The notes under the pieces were generated by a model. It ran no database searches, was not told the origin of the DNA, and saw nothing but the letters and a program-made list of their open reading frames with translations. Below, piece after piece: positions 43,520 to 55,277 of a DNA stretch of 64,000 nucleotides. This DNA comes from Berberis thunbergii (lineage: Eukaryota > Streptophyta > Magnoliopsida > Ranunculales > Berberidaceae), in contig QNQO01001166.1 in the NCBI GenBank assembly GCA_003290165.1, positions 62,001 through 126,000 of the forward strand. Reading direction: 5' to 3'. Made by a program: the position numbers and the translations under genes. Each line of letters begins with the position of its first letter. Position 1 is the first letter of the stretch.

Positions 43520-44254
43520 GTGGTCTATTGGACTATTCAATTTCTTCACCTTTTTTTTTCTTCTCGTGGTTTTGAGAAAAGCATGTGGTGGAAGGGCGCA
43601 AGTCATATCTCTTTCTCATCTCTCCCCCACTTCTTTTTCGCTATTTTCCCATGGAAATTCTTTTTCCCTATCTTTTCTTCAGTCAAACACACTTGAATTT
43701 TTCTTTTCCCCCACTTCTTTGGGCGTAAGTCATATCTTTTTTTTTTGTTTTTTTAAACTCATATATTATGTACTCAGATCTAAAAAAATGATGATTTTTC
43801 TTGCCTTTGGTGGAATTGCTTCCAAACACTGGCAATGAAAATACAAGGCTTCTTACCTTCAACTTGTATTTTTTTCCTTTCTTTTTTCTGGAATCTAATT
43901 TTATTATTAAGTTATAGTCTTGGGATTCGTTGTTATTTATTATTTCCATAGTTGTTTCCTCTTGTGCTTCAACTATTATACATAACAAAGTCTAGTATTA
44001 TTTGGTTGTTTGCTATGACTTTTCTTGTATTAAGAAAAAAAAGAATAGAGTGGAAGTATCACTACTTATCAGGATTAATATCACGCCCCTACATAAATTT
44101 CAAAAGTAGATGTTGTTGCCTTCCACCTATTGTTTCCTTTTCCAGTGCACAATGTTTCTCCGGAGTGTAGAAATACTAGTTTCAATGTTAGCATTAATAC
44201 GCGTAAATTATATCAATATGGGATGACCAAGTGATAATTTTCACGGCAAAATTG
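43520..44254. other. No gene recognised
   Basis: T-rich intergenic sequence between copia-2 and the repeat that hosts the CACTA element. Two short + strand frames lack domains. Confidence 0.35.
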
Positions 44255-44348
44255 TTAATGTCAATAAAACAATTGATTTGCCTATCTATGGGCATGAGGT
44301 GGGGGAGGTGGCCCGCTGGTACGGACCTAACCTCATAAGATATCAGGG
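44255..44348 (+). repeat. Dispersed repeat copy 2, left part (CACTA insertion site)
   Basis: Matches 23,925-24,370. It continues on the other side of the CACTA element at 55,677-55,975. Its last three bases, ggg, form the target duplication. Confidence 0.65.
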
Positions 44349-44625
44349 CACTACACCAAAAGGCCGGTTTAGCTACGCCGAGCTGGCCACGGTTCTAAAC
44401 CGTTGGTGTATTTGCCACGGCAAAAAACCGTAGCTATAAGTACCAACGGCTTAAAACCGTGGGTAAAAAAAACCTGGCCACGGCTTAAAACCGTTGGTAT
44501 ATTTGGAACGGCTAAAAACCGTGGCTAGTAGTAGCAACGGTTTAAAACCGTTGCAAAAAAAAAAATTAGCAACGGTTCAAAATCGTGGCTATAAGGGGCA
44601 ACGGCCAAAAACCGTTGATAAATAA
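44349..44625. repeat. CACTA left terminal and subterminal repeats
   Basis: After the CACTACACCAAAA end come about ten copies of a near-palindromic word such as 'gccacggttctaaaccgttgg' or 'aacggcttaaaaccgt', alternating in orientation. Such arrays are the usual binding sites for CACTA transposase accessory protein. Confidence 0.9.
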
Positions 44626-44639
44626 GAGCGTTTTGCACG

Positions 44640-45064
44640 TGGGCCGCATGCGTGGAGGGAGGACTTTCGCGCTTTGGTGAAAACACGCTTCCCGCTTTGG
44701 CGAAAACAGGTTTCCCGCTTTGAAAAAAATTGGGGAACAGAAAAAGAGTTTGGGCAGTATTGGGAGAAAGATTTTCGACACAGAGAGAAACCCAACGGTT
44801 TCCTTCGAGGTAGAGGAGTAGATAAGAGATCGATTGAGGAGCAGAGCAGCGCAGAGGAGAGATCGAGGCAGAGGAGCAGAGGTGAGATCGATTGAGGAGC
44901 AGAGGAGCGCAGAGGAGAGATCGATTGAGGTTTCCTTCGATTTCAGAAGGTTTTGTTTGATCATTTGTGAGCCCTTGTAATGGAGAAAGCTCAAGAAGTG
45001 ATGAAACGAGGTTCGAGTTCGGGTCGGGTCATCTTCCCCACAAAGAAACATATGAAGCAATCAG
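44640..45064 (+). promoter_or_regulatory. Possible promoter, leader and first exon of a CACTA transcript
   Basis: A GA-rich region (44,800-44,935) with direct repeats of 'gagcagaggagcgcagaggagagatcg' type precedes an ATG at 44,980. The frame reads MEKAQEVMKRGSSSGRVIFP and is cut by a good donor (tcag|gtttt) at 45,064. This looks like a 5' untranslated leader with a short coding first exon, perhaps from another captured gene or the element's own promoter. No function is recognised. Confidence 0.3.
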
Positions 45065-45632
45065 GTTTTGATTCTAAAATTCTCAGAGAGAAACCCAACC
45101 CAACTCAACATTATTTATTATTTATTATTTTTTCATTTTTCTAGATGATGTTGTTTATGTACTACTTTACTTATAATCTTACCTTTGATGAGCTCTTGTG
45201 GAACTCTTGAATTGATTTTGTGAGAAATTCTAGATGATTTCAATGAAATCGCTTTTCTTGGTTCGGATTCAAGTTCTTTGTTCAAATCGATCTAATAGTT
45301 TGTAGTCTTTAAGCTTTTGGAAATTATACTGAAGATTTTTTTTTGTTTTTGAGAAAGATTTGTAGATTTTGAGTAAACTTTGTTATTATTTGATGAACAA
45401 TAATTTTTACTATTATAAGATAGGATCTTGTCCATGTATTGTATTGAGTTGTCTTGTACATGACTTCTTTGATTCAGAGTATAGAAAGCATCATGAGTCT
45501 TCTTTTGGATTCTTGGTGGATGATGTCTTTGAGCTTTGATCCATTTTAGGTTTATTGATTTCTAAACTTTGTTCATTTTCTTGTCACTGAGAACTCGCTG
45601 GTTGTTTTGAATTTTCAAATTGTTCCGTGCAG

Positions 45633-45766
45633 AATATTTTGGACAGCCATTTCGAAGTGGTCCAGGGACAAAGGGAGGGAGCACATTTTAAGCTAAATTT
45701 TCCAAAACTTGTGGACCTCTGGTCCCAGAACGCAAGCAATGTCATGAATGAGATAAATGGATGCTT
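45633..45766 (+). pseudogene. Unidentified captured exon
   Basis: Between an acceptor (ccgtgcag) and a donor (gtaagt) lies a 134-bp segment fully open in one frame: NILDSHFEVVQGQREG..., then LNFPKLVDLWSQNASNV. Its protein-like composition and clean splice sites suggest a real exon. The family was not recognised. Two further protein-like stretches follow at about 46,523-46,625 (SLSILETYLEGQQER) and 46,749-46,877 (IEEGEPWGGSDLSSGGVSHK), less certain. Confidence 0.4.
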
Positions 45767-47995
45767 GTAAGTTTAAAACCTCCATTATTCTCTGGTGTTT
45801 ATGTTTGTTTGTTCCTATTTCTTGGTTTGATTAAGTTTCATGGTATTGTTTTGTTTGCTGAGAAAGACCTAATGGGATCTATCAAGTATCCATTGAGCGC
45901 GTTATATTACTGCAATCTAGTAGCGCAAGGTGATAACATATTCTGTTTGTTGATTCAAAATTGACTAAATGTGGTGTTTCCTTCTCTAACCAAAACACTT
46001 GTATGTTTCAAAGAAAGCAAGCGTATTTGCCTTCTCTGAATTGACAATCATTTAAGCCAATTAAATTTTTTTCCCCTTTTCTATTTGACCATGGTAATTG
46101 AATAATTTTTTAACCCCAGTGGAATTTTTTCAAAGAAGGGGATTATTAATTTGAGGCACCTATAAAAAAAGGAAAAAAAAAGGGTGCCATTTTTTATGAG
46201 CTTTCTGCTAAGTTCCAAAATTTGATATTGTATGTCATTTAGTTATGTAGTAATTTTGTTTTGGCTAAGAAATTCTTTCCCTGATTAAATATTTTGCTCT
46301 CTAGTAGTATTGAAGTGGTGTTGGGTCATTTCTTGTTCTAGAGCAATTTACATTGTTGGACATGTTCCCAGATTCATCTAGATCTTTGTTACAGTGGATG
46401 AACACATTTAATCTATATTCATTATTTGCTATGGTGGTGTCATACTTTGGTTTCTCTGTAGTTATCTCATATGATCAATTTTTTCATGGAAAACACGGGC
46501 CTTAACTATTACTGCATTATCTAGGTATGTGTTCAATTTTGTGTAAAAGAGATGGTCAATCAAATGTTGTATCACATACTCCCAGCTTAAGTATTCTAGA
46601 AACATATCTAGAAGGCCAACAAGAAAGGTATTGCTTGTTTGTGATCCTATTTTTATTTCAGTCTACTTCTTTACTAGTGACTGGCATTTGTGAAACCTTG
46701 CAACTTGCTTGACCGTTGATCTTTTCATATGGATGTCGACTGAAATAGATTGAAGAAGGTGAACCCTGGGGAGGATCAGATTTAAGCAGTGGAGGGGTAA
46801 GTCACAAGTGGAAGTGGGGAAGAAGCAACAGGACTAGTGACAAGGGTGAAACAATATTCAAACAAAGGCAAAAATGATGTGCAGCTAGGCACCCCTTTCC
46901 AAGCATTTTGGCTACTTTTTTCATATATTTCCATTCTGTGCTTTTGGTTTAGAGCTCAAAACACTTCATAGTTTGGATTTCTTTCATGATGCTCATTGAA
47001 TAGTTACAATTCTCATTTTTCTCAACTCAAAAAACCTTTGTGGCATGCATTGCACCATTCTGCCATGACATACTTGATTGTTAGTTCTGGTTCTTCTTCT
47101 TCTTCTTATAACAGGTTCTTCTTCTTTTTAATGTATTATTTCTGGTTCGTATTATTAGTTCCCAAACTGATGATTACTTTGTTTTGATTCTTGCAATAGA
47201 ACCCGTCAAACATCTAACACCACCTTATATTCATTTCAGTGGGGAAGAAGTGCGGCAATGAAGCTGGGGGTGCTGTAAAGCTTGAACAGAACAGAAGGCA
47301 GAGTACCCAAAAGTAGCAAAGAATCTCTAATGGGTATCTTTCTCATTTAACTTTCTTAGTTTATGCTTTCTCTATTTCAGAGCTCTGACTAATACACTTG
47401 ATGAGTGATTTGTTATTAATTTGTGGTTCTCTAATGAAGTTGAACTTGAGATTCACCCCTCAAAATTTCTCAGTCCCATTTATCCTACCGTATTAGACAT
47501 TTAGCTTGAGATATCCTACCGTGGTTTGCAGTCTTGCTCATTTTCGTTTTAAAATACCAGAAACTTTGTTTCTTATATTTTTTTTTTCTGAAATAACAAT
47601 AAAAAACCTTTCTATGGATTAAATTTCCTTTGGGACAACAGACTATATTACCAATGACAGTCGTTAACAATTCATGAAGAAAGATGACAGAAGTTTTTCG
47701 GTTTATATATTGAATCAACTTACTTTCTTATGTATTGATTTCATAGTCTAACAATTTATTTATGTCATGTTTGTAATATTTTCCATTTCCTCTTAATAAT
47801 TTTAATATAAGAAGAAATGGACAGAAATGTGATAATTGCTTGGCTAGCTCTAAAATTTGTTTGGAATATCTGATTCTTTTTAGTCTAGTACTTTATTCTA
47901 ATATTTCAGTTTAGACTACATTTCTCTAATGGCAAGAAACCTTTTTTGTTTCTTTTTGTTCTTTGTTCCTTGAATATTTTGTTGTTGTCTTCTAG

Positions 47996-50219
47996 GTTGT
48001 GAAGAACACGAAGGAGTTGAAACGACAACTAAAGGATATGATCCGTGAGAAGGGTGATTTATTCAAACATGGTGGATTATTGACAGACAAGGTCTGTGCT
48101 TTCACTTTTTGAATTTCTCGTGTATGTAATAGTGAAGTACTTCCTGCTTCATGTATACAGAGTACTGCTCTGAAAGGATGAAAATAATTCTAATTTGTAA
48201 ATCTGAGAGGTTGTTTGCACATATTTTATGCAGGTCAGATTGGGTTTACATGGATGGAGGGAAAGGTACTACAAGGAGAAATTCAAAGCAGAAGGCTCGG
48301 AGAAAATGGAAATCATTCGCAAAGAAATAGTACATGTCTTATTTTAGCAAAAAAACTTGTTTTTTTTTTCCAGTCACATTTGAATTTTCCCACCATGTCT
48401 TCCTGTGTTTCTATAAGTTATATTCCCCCATAAAAGCTGATCATGAAGTTCCAGAGTTTGAAGTCATGTTGATTAGTCGTCGGGTGATAGTGTCATCCCG
48501 TAAAAATTTTATGATACTTTTTGTATCAACTTGTAGGTTAAAAAGTACGCTGAAGGACTTTGTTGGGCGCTTCAGTATTACTTCTATGGAGTTCGATCAT
48601 GGACGTGGTGAGTTTTGTTTATGAAAATTAGTTTGTACCAATCTACACTTTTTTGTGTGATGAATAACAAAATCCCTTTTTGGTGCAGGTTTTACCCATA
48701 TTATTACGCTCATTTTGCTTCCGATTTGAAGGGTTTAGCAAGTGTCCGCATAAAATTTAACATGGGGTCCCCATTTAAACCTTTTGAACAACTGATGGGA
48801 GTCCTCCCTCCTAGAAGGTATCCAGTCATCTTTTTTCTTTTTTTCTCATTGATGTAATGTATCATTCTTCTTGAGGTAGTGTTCAAAATGTTCTTATGCT
48901 GTGTCCATGCTTTACCGATAGTTTATTGGCATCTAATGACTTCAGAGGAATCCCCTCTCCAAGAATTCTACCCCACAAGTAAGAACCAAATTTTTCTAGA
49001 TTAGTGTAAGTAATTCATGACGAGAACTGATTTGTAAGTTGTATGATGGTTAGGTTTTGAAGTTGATGCAGATGGAAAAATACATCAGTGGCAGGTTCAT
49101 TGATCTTTGTCTTAACAAATGGGATCACATTTTATTGTTTATATCAGATTTTATTCATTATGAAATATGTTGCTGATATTGAAGGGTATTGTTAAGTTTC
49201 CTTTTATTGAAGAAGAATTTCTTCTCTTAGAGACGAGGAAATTACAAACTGAACTGAAGGTTAGATATAACTTTGTTTTTCTTGAGGACTGTTTAATGAA
49301 TTAACTATTTTTGGTATTATTACTTATTGATGAAAGGATACCACTGATAATTTTAGGACGAAGAAGTTAGGAGAAACTCAGAGACTTTTGACAAGATCTT
49401 TATAATAAAATCCCATAGTATGGGTGGTCAAATTGAGTCTATAAGACGAATGAAATGAAGGCAACCACTTGTTGCAAGTTTGAGGTGAATAAATTATCAC
49501 AATTAACTTAAGTTTAGGATTTTCATTTTTCCATTTCATACTAGCCTGATTATTATTATACATGTTTGTGAATTTTACTTGCAGTGGAGGGATGAATGGT
49601 TTTATATCTGTCTGTTGTGAGGATTCAGGATTAGCCAATTTTGCTCTCCATAAGGGAATGGAAGGCATTATGGAGGACCATGTATTGTAAGTTTGAATAG
49701 CATTTAAAACTTGTTGGTATGTATTGATTGAAAATTGTTCTTTCATTTTGACAGATGTGCATTGTATGAATGTCCCACAAGCTACACACACATTCCATGT
49801 TTGCATGAAAATGTAACAATTTCTGAGAAGGTATGTTTTGTTCCCTTTGCATTTGCCTGAGTACTCATGCTTTTCACCACAAGAAGTTTTGACATTTTGG
49901 TGCCTCTGCAACTGTTGTGTAGAAAAAGCTAGTCTGAAATGTTTTTAGTACCCCAATTTCTGCAGACAGTAGCCGAGGAGGATATTAAGAAACAAGCTCT
50001 TTAGCATGAATATGAGGGTTTTAGACCGCCGCCATATAGGTACATTTTCTTAGGTTTACTTCCATGTAAGGTTGATGGATGAGATTCACACTGAAAATGG
50101 AAGTGCTTTAGGAGGGGAGCCGGAAATTGAAAGAACTCAAACACACATGATTGAAGCAAGGTCAAAAGATTTGATACCTGTCTTTGAACCTATTCAAACT
50201 TGCAAGTTCCAGCAATCAA
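47996..50219 (+). pseudogene. Captured 5'-3' exoribonuclease (XRN) gene fragment, about 12 exons
   Basis: Exons with GT-AG borders: 47,996-48,091, 48,234-48,329, 48,537-48,607, 48,689-48,817, about 48,901-48,978, 49,054-49,094, 49,185-49,259, 49,357 to about 49,458, 49,585-49,686, 49,755-49,830, 49,966-50,039 and about 50,069-50,219. Diagnostic segments are [75 protein letters not shown] and KFPFIEEEFLLLETRK, as in the central part of plant nuclear/cytosolic XRN enzymes that degrade uncapped RNA. The N-terminal catalytic acidic residues and the C-terminus are absent. One stop (TAG, 50,002-50,004) replaces an expected Trp before HEYEG, and the acceptor before HALP appears lost. Confidence 0.88.
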
Positions 50220-50563
50220 GGTGCACATCAATCCTTAAATTACACTATTTTTTTTGTTAGTTCATGATGTCACCATGAAAAATAGCATCGACCAAATATC
50301 TACTTTAGTCCATCAGTTTTTTTGTTGCTCTCTGCCTAGAATTTCTGTTTGCTTGTGGAATGTTGTGGTGCTTACATCCAGTTTCGTTATGCTTTAGTTT
50401 CCACCCTAAACTTATTCATGCTGCATTTTGCCTCTTATTTTGGAATCCCATTTTCATCCATTCTATAGGAATCCCATTTACTAAAAATTATTTATATCAC
50501 CAACAGACCCCACTTACTAATATTTATTACATATTGCAAGAACTACCATCAACTATTCATTCA

Positions 50564-50722
50564 GTTTGTATTACTCTTTCTTACACAGTTAACTGGAAAG
50601 GAGTGGCGCCAAATTCTGGAGGTTAGTTGGAATTTTCAAATCTGTTACATCTTATTGTGATTGTTCGTTTCATACGTGGATAAGTAGATTCATAGTATCT
50701 TGTTTGTGGGATACTTTTTATT
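50564..50722 (+). repeat. Block shared with 1023-1181
   Basis: Includes the exon-like LTGKEWRQILE segment with both splice sites. Lies between the XRN and HDDC2-like fragments. Confidence 0.85.
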
Positions 50723-50874
50723 TGTTATGTTTGTTATAAACTACCATCAACTATATAGGGGACAAATAAGCTCTGGCAGCGGTTCATTCAAATTATGCAT
50801 ATTTTAGTTTTAAAAACTCATTTCTGTCCAACATAATGTGCAGACTGCAGATATTGCAGCAATTTGTATCCAAG

Positions 50875-50987
50875 AAATGTTACTATCCAAAAAAAAAAAA
50901 AACTGATGAGTGTGTTATGAGAATATTAAACAAGTCTATTGAATATTTGAACATGTGTGTGTTTTGCAGATATTGCAGCAATTTGTA
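50875..50987 (+). repeat. Block shared with 1807-1919
   Basis: After it, the sequence breaks into small duplications of 'aacagatattttgttatctgcagc' (50,986-51,010 and 51,096-51,120), which resemble repair or replication-slippage fillers. A further partial copy of 'gatattgcagcaatttgtatccaaga' lies at 50,849-50,875. Confidence 0.8.
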
Positions 50988-51118
50988 ACAGATATTTTGT
51001 TATCTGCAGCAAGTCTATTGAGTGTGTTATCTGCAGCAATTTTCGCCTTTTCTTTGCTCATGTTAATTCAATATACACTGAGAGGTATCATCTCTAACAG
51101 ATATTTTGTTATCTGCAG

Positions 51119-51198
51119 CTGAGGAGATGCAAGAACTTTGGGCAGAGTATGAGAATAATTCTTCTATAGAGGCTAATCTGGTTAAAGACTTTGACAAA
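51119..51198 (+). pseudogene. Captured exon of an HD-domain (HDDC2-like) phosphohydrolase gene
   Basis: A single exon between 'atctgcag' and 'gtatg' reads EEMQELWAEYENNSSIEANL and VKDFDK, the conserved C-terminal half of the HD domain in HDDC2/YfbR-type 5'-deoxynucleotidases, including the Asp of the VKDFDK metal/substrate region. The other HD residues are absent, so it is a fragment only. Introns flank it on both sides. The short length lowers confidence, but the segment is distinctive. Confidence 0.75.
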
Positions 51199-51780
51199 GT
51201 ATGTTTTTCTTACATTTATATGAAATTTGAACTTTTTTGGACAAAGACTTTTCTTGTTCAACATCTATAACTGTGTCACAACCCTAAAGAGAATTTAGGG
51301 TCTAAACGTCATGCTAGCTAAATAAAAAACCAGAGTTACAAAAGTCACCTATTTGAATTTTGTATGAATAGAGCCCAATGCTAAATGGTTGGAATCATTT
51401 CCATCTTTACCTCTCTGACATCACTTGCTCAACCATATAAATCTTTATTTAAACAAATATCTGATTGTCTGAGAATCTATGGTGTGTGTGGTATCTCGGT
51501 TTGATTTCTTTATGTAGGTTATGAAATATAGTAACACCATTGTCCATCTTTCTCCAGACCCAGCTACTAATTAAGAATCATATTTTTTACTTGCATGTAC
51601 CCGTATGAGCTTGAATATTTTTTGCTTCTTTTGTGAATTTTATGAATGGCCCAGATAGGCTTTACTTGCAAATCAAGATTGAATTTGTTTATCAAATAAG
51701 TAGTAAATTTCTACAGGTTATTTCAGCAATACCAAATCAATTGCCTCAACTCTAGATTCGGAAAGACAGGTTATTTCTGC

Positions 51781-51996
51781 ATGTTATTTCAGCAATACCA
51801 AATCAATGCGATGGCTTCGAAAAGAGTCAAGTCTATGCTCAAGGAGGTCAGCCAGGATGCCTCCACCCCACAGCTTGATTCCATGAATAGGCCAACGGCC
51901 AAATCTTCTATGGGGGGAGCTAGTTCTATGGGAGATCGTCCCTTAGAAGTGTTGGAGTCATTGAGAAGAAAGCAGAATTTTGATTCAGTCACGTAA
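51781..51996 (+). pseudogene. Unidentified coding-like segment
   Basis: The frame includes MASKRVKSMLKEVSQDAS, then a Ser/Met-rich stretch (AKSSMGGASSMGDRPLEVLE) and SLRRKQNFDSVT before a stop. Protein-like, but not assigned to a family. 'gttatttcagcaataccaaatcaat' occurs twice just upstream (about 51,718 and 51,783), a local duplication. May be another captured exon. Confidence 0.3.
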
Positions 51997-52328
51997 AAAT
52001 GTTTCTCAAGTTCTCATGCATAGCTTGTGAACTAGGACTTGAAGCATCCAAGGTGAGCTCACCATACTTGTCAATTTGTTTATTTGAATTTTCCTGTTTT
52101 CAGGGCTTTCCTACTCATTGTCAGTAGTAAAATATTATAGTGCTTTCAATCCATGTTTTCTTTTGTATCGGGTAATTTGCTTTTAAAACAATGATGCCAG
52201 TATCCATTTGTATTGTAGGCTTATATGAGCTTGATCTTTACCTTCTCCCTATCTGTTTTTGTTATATAGCTTGCAACAACTTGAAGCTCATACTCACGAA
52301 AGACTGCTGTAACCATCTGAATAACTCT

Positions 52329-52529
52329 CGCCGGATCTTTGAAGGAGATGCACTTCTTCGCAGGATGAACAGGTATGGGCTTCTGGATGAGCCAGAACAA
52401 GCTCGATTACGTGCTGGTTTTGACTGTGGAGAACTTCCTTGGGCGTCGTTTGCAGACTCTGGTGTTCAATTCTGGGATGGCCAAGTCCATCCACCACGCT
52501 CGTGTTCTCATCAGGCAGAGGCACATCAG
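52329..52529 (+). pseudogene. RPS9: Captured ribosomal protein S9 (uS4) exon with a frameshift
   Basis: The first frame reads [20 protein letters not shown] and the second [20 protein letters not shown], then [20 protein letters not shown] and IRQRHIR, ending at a donor. This is the well-conserved S4-domain region of eukaryotic 40S protein S9, which binds 18S rRNA in the small subunit. Two bases are missing at about 52,391, between GLLDE and QNKLDY, so it cannot be translated as S9. N- and C-terminal parts are absent. Confidence 0.92.
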
Positions 52530-52569
52530 GTATATCTTAGTATTGTGTTTAATTTGAATTGGGATTAAT

Positions 52570-53950
52570 TGTTCGAATTCACTAATATTGGAATTCCAAT
52601 ATACATGTTAAGGGAGGTTTTCTCTAATATTAGTGATGTTTGCTTAAAGTTACTATGTCTGAATCAAAGACTACTCAAAGGCCATTTTCTTGCTGAAAGG
52701 ACCAATTATCTCAAAAATAATTTTTACAAATTAGTAAAGAAGATGATGTATCATGATCCCCGTGACCCCTATCTATATCTTTGTCAACTAAAGATAAGAC
52801 TGTCACTATTAAAAAATGTTAACTTTTCACCATACTATTAAAAAATGTTAACTTTTCACCATACTGGATTCCCCACATGTAGTAGTATTTAATAGAACAT
52901 GAGCATAGCATCTCATGACAATAAACTCAATAGACCAATTAATGCACTTCATCAACTTAAATAGCTTATATAATTATCGGTTACTGTAATTAATCTAACT
53001 ACTAACTTTGGTTGTTTTACTTCATTGTTGTTGTTGCTCACTGAAACGCGCTACAGATGATACTGGCCTCCCTACGCAGCCGGCAGCCTGCAAAATAAGG
53101 TCAAATTTCCATTGTAACTACTGTTTTTCATCATACCTATCTGTTGGGAGTTTAGTTTGACTGTTACAAACACCTATTACAAAGTTTATGGATGGTTTTG
53201 TACTTGGAGAATTTATTTTTATATAATCGTCTAATTTTCTTTGATTGCATATCTAAAAGAGGCTAGGAAAACCTTTTAGGATGTCAGCCAAAACTGAAAT
53301 AACCGGTCCTTTACTAATTTGTGGCAGAGCTCATAAAATGTCAGCCAAAACTGAAAAGTGATTCTATAGACAGAACCTTTGTTTTTTATGACCATGTATT
53401 TCGAGATAAAGTAAATCTCTTAGGCACCCGAACACTTGATGCGTTGACTCGAAAAAGGTCTGCTAGCAATATAATTTGACTGCAAGCATTTTGAGTGTAC
53501 CAGGAAAATGCCTCTAGCAAAAGACCCAACCTACAGAACACCTTTTATGATAAGATTACAAAAACAACCAATTGTCAGTGAAGCTCAAATAGGAAATAGG
53601 TACTAGTAAAGGAACAATCATAGAGTCTAGGAACAAACCAGAAGTCCTTCGCCAGGTCTTATAAGGCTACATATATCCACACATACCCTTTCCCCCATTC
53701 CAGCTATATCAACTCGTGTTACAATCGCTTTAGTCAATAGTTTCGCCTCTGTATTTCTTTTGTCAACATATTTATGATAAACTTGACTGTGATGAGAAGT
53801 AATGCTTCATTAGAATTAAAAACCCACCCCTTGGGAAATTACCTTCAGTTGAAGGACAACATCAACATCTTTAGCTTTCAGGACAACTCCACCTAAATTA
53901 GTAATAAACTCTAATTAGATTGTTTCGCTTGGTAGTTTCCATTTTATGCA
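52570..53950. other. Non-coding CACTA interior
   Basis: AT-rich filler between captured fragments. It contains a 29-bp tandem duplication 'actattaaaaaatgttaacttttcaccat' (52,806-52,864). A short spliced-looking segment at 53,057-53,098 was not identified. Confidence 0.45.
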
Positions 53951-53951
53951 G

Positions 53952-54283
53952 TAGCACAACTGACTGGATCCTTAATTGCATCATTGACACTTAAACAACT
54001 ACTGCATCCTATAGAGAGATTAGGCACCACATCTCCTTTTGGCACAACATTTCAAACCCTTATCATGGAGATTGTTGTAACATTTTCAATGATGTTCATC
54101 ACATCGGCGGTGGCCACTGATACTAGAGCTGTAAATTATTTCTATCCTTTGTCATTCAGTTTATATATACACTTATAATCGACTTCTTGTTTATCAATTA
54201 TAAATTTTTATTTTTATCCTCATCTATTTGTAGATCGGAGAATTGGCTGGAATTGCAGTTTGCATCACTTCCATTTTGGCAGG
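53952..54283 (+). pseudogene. Captured NIP aquaporin fragment, two exons
   Basis: Exon 53,952-54,130 reads AQLTGSLIASLTLKQLLHPI, then TTSPFGTTFQTLIMEIVVTF and SMMFITSAVATDTRA; exon 54,234-54,283 reads IGELAGIAVCITSILAG. This is transmembrane helices 4-5 of nodulin-26-like intrinsic proteins (water/metalloid channels). The second exon lacks about four residues usually present between GIAV and CITS. The NPA motifs lie in other exons and are absent. The intron is retained with GT-AG borders. Confidence 0.88.
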
Positions 54284-54806
54284 GTAAGAAAAATCACACA
54301 AAACATTCTCCTAGACTAAGTAGAATGTCTCAATGAGGCGAAATTAAATGGTTAAAATGACATTATTACTGAATCTAATAAATCAGAGAACTTTCGTGCT
54401 GAAAATTTTCTATTGAATTGAATGTCTAGACTACATTTGAAGTTACCTCAAGAAAGATTTGTGCTTCTTTTGGAGTTTTTGAGATGGCAAATATTGTTTT
54501 CTGACTGGCTTGAAATGCTACAACAATATTTTCAACGGGTATAACCTAGAAATCACAACTCAAGACTGAGAAAGAGAATGTAATGACCTCCGAAATTTGA
54601 CCGGTCATCATGTAGGAATCACGAAATTCAAACAATTATTGAGCAATATCAAGTAAACTTTGAATTTCAAATGATGGGGAAAAACAAATAAAAACTAAAT
54701 ATGTTGGTTTGGTTTATTGAGAAGAGTCATAGATGGTTATAAATTTATGAAGGTTGAACAATGAGTGAGTTGCTGATACAAATCAATATCGACAGTTCTT
54801 TTGCAG

Positions 54807-55148
54807 CTTCTATCTTGGGGTACACTGGCTTTCGTCCCAGTTGCAAGTCGAACTCTTCCAGCGCTAATGACATGTATGCTAATTAGCAACCTTGGTGCTT
54901 CCATCACAGAAGTCGCAAAAGACGCTCTTATTGCTGAGTATGGCCAAAAATGGAAAATGACCAGTCTCCAATCTTATGCATTCATGGGTCTTGCTGCTGG
55001 TAGCATTTTGGGAAACTTCTTTGGTGGTTATTTCTTACTCAAGACACAACCCAAGACCATGTTTCTTTTGTTCGCTCTTCAACTATCATTTCAGATGACT
55101 ATTTCCTTGACTATCATTGTATTTGAGATATTATTTGATAGATTTTGA
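54807..55148 (+). pseudogene. Captured folate-biopterin transporter (BT1 family) exon
   Basis: After the acceptor (cttttgcag) the frame reads LLSWGTLAFVPVASRTLPAL, then MLISNLGASITEVAKDALIA, EYGQKWKMTSLQSYAFMGLA and GNFFGGYFLLKTQPKTMFLL, the hallmark DALIAEYGQ-type region of plant folate-biopterin transporters (MFS-like membrane proteins, some plastidial). It ends with a divergent tail and a stop at 55,148. N-terminal and C-terminal exons are absent. It lies just inside the right subterminal repeats. Confidence 0.9.
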
Positions 55149-55277
55149 CTCAATGTAATACATTTTCTTATTAATTACATTATTTTGCCTCCATTAATTA
55201 CATTACTTTGCCTCCATTATTTGATAGATTTTGACTCAATGACTCAAAGTCATTTTATAGCAAAAAAAAAAAAAAAA

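Noticed and set aside
44566..45060. 164-residue - strand frame at the CACTA left end
   Set aside because: Antisense to the GA-rich leader-like region and overlapping the subterminal repeats. No domain.
49378..49911. 177-residue - strand frame
   Set aside because: Antisense to XRN exons and introns that are clearly coding on the + strand.
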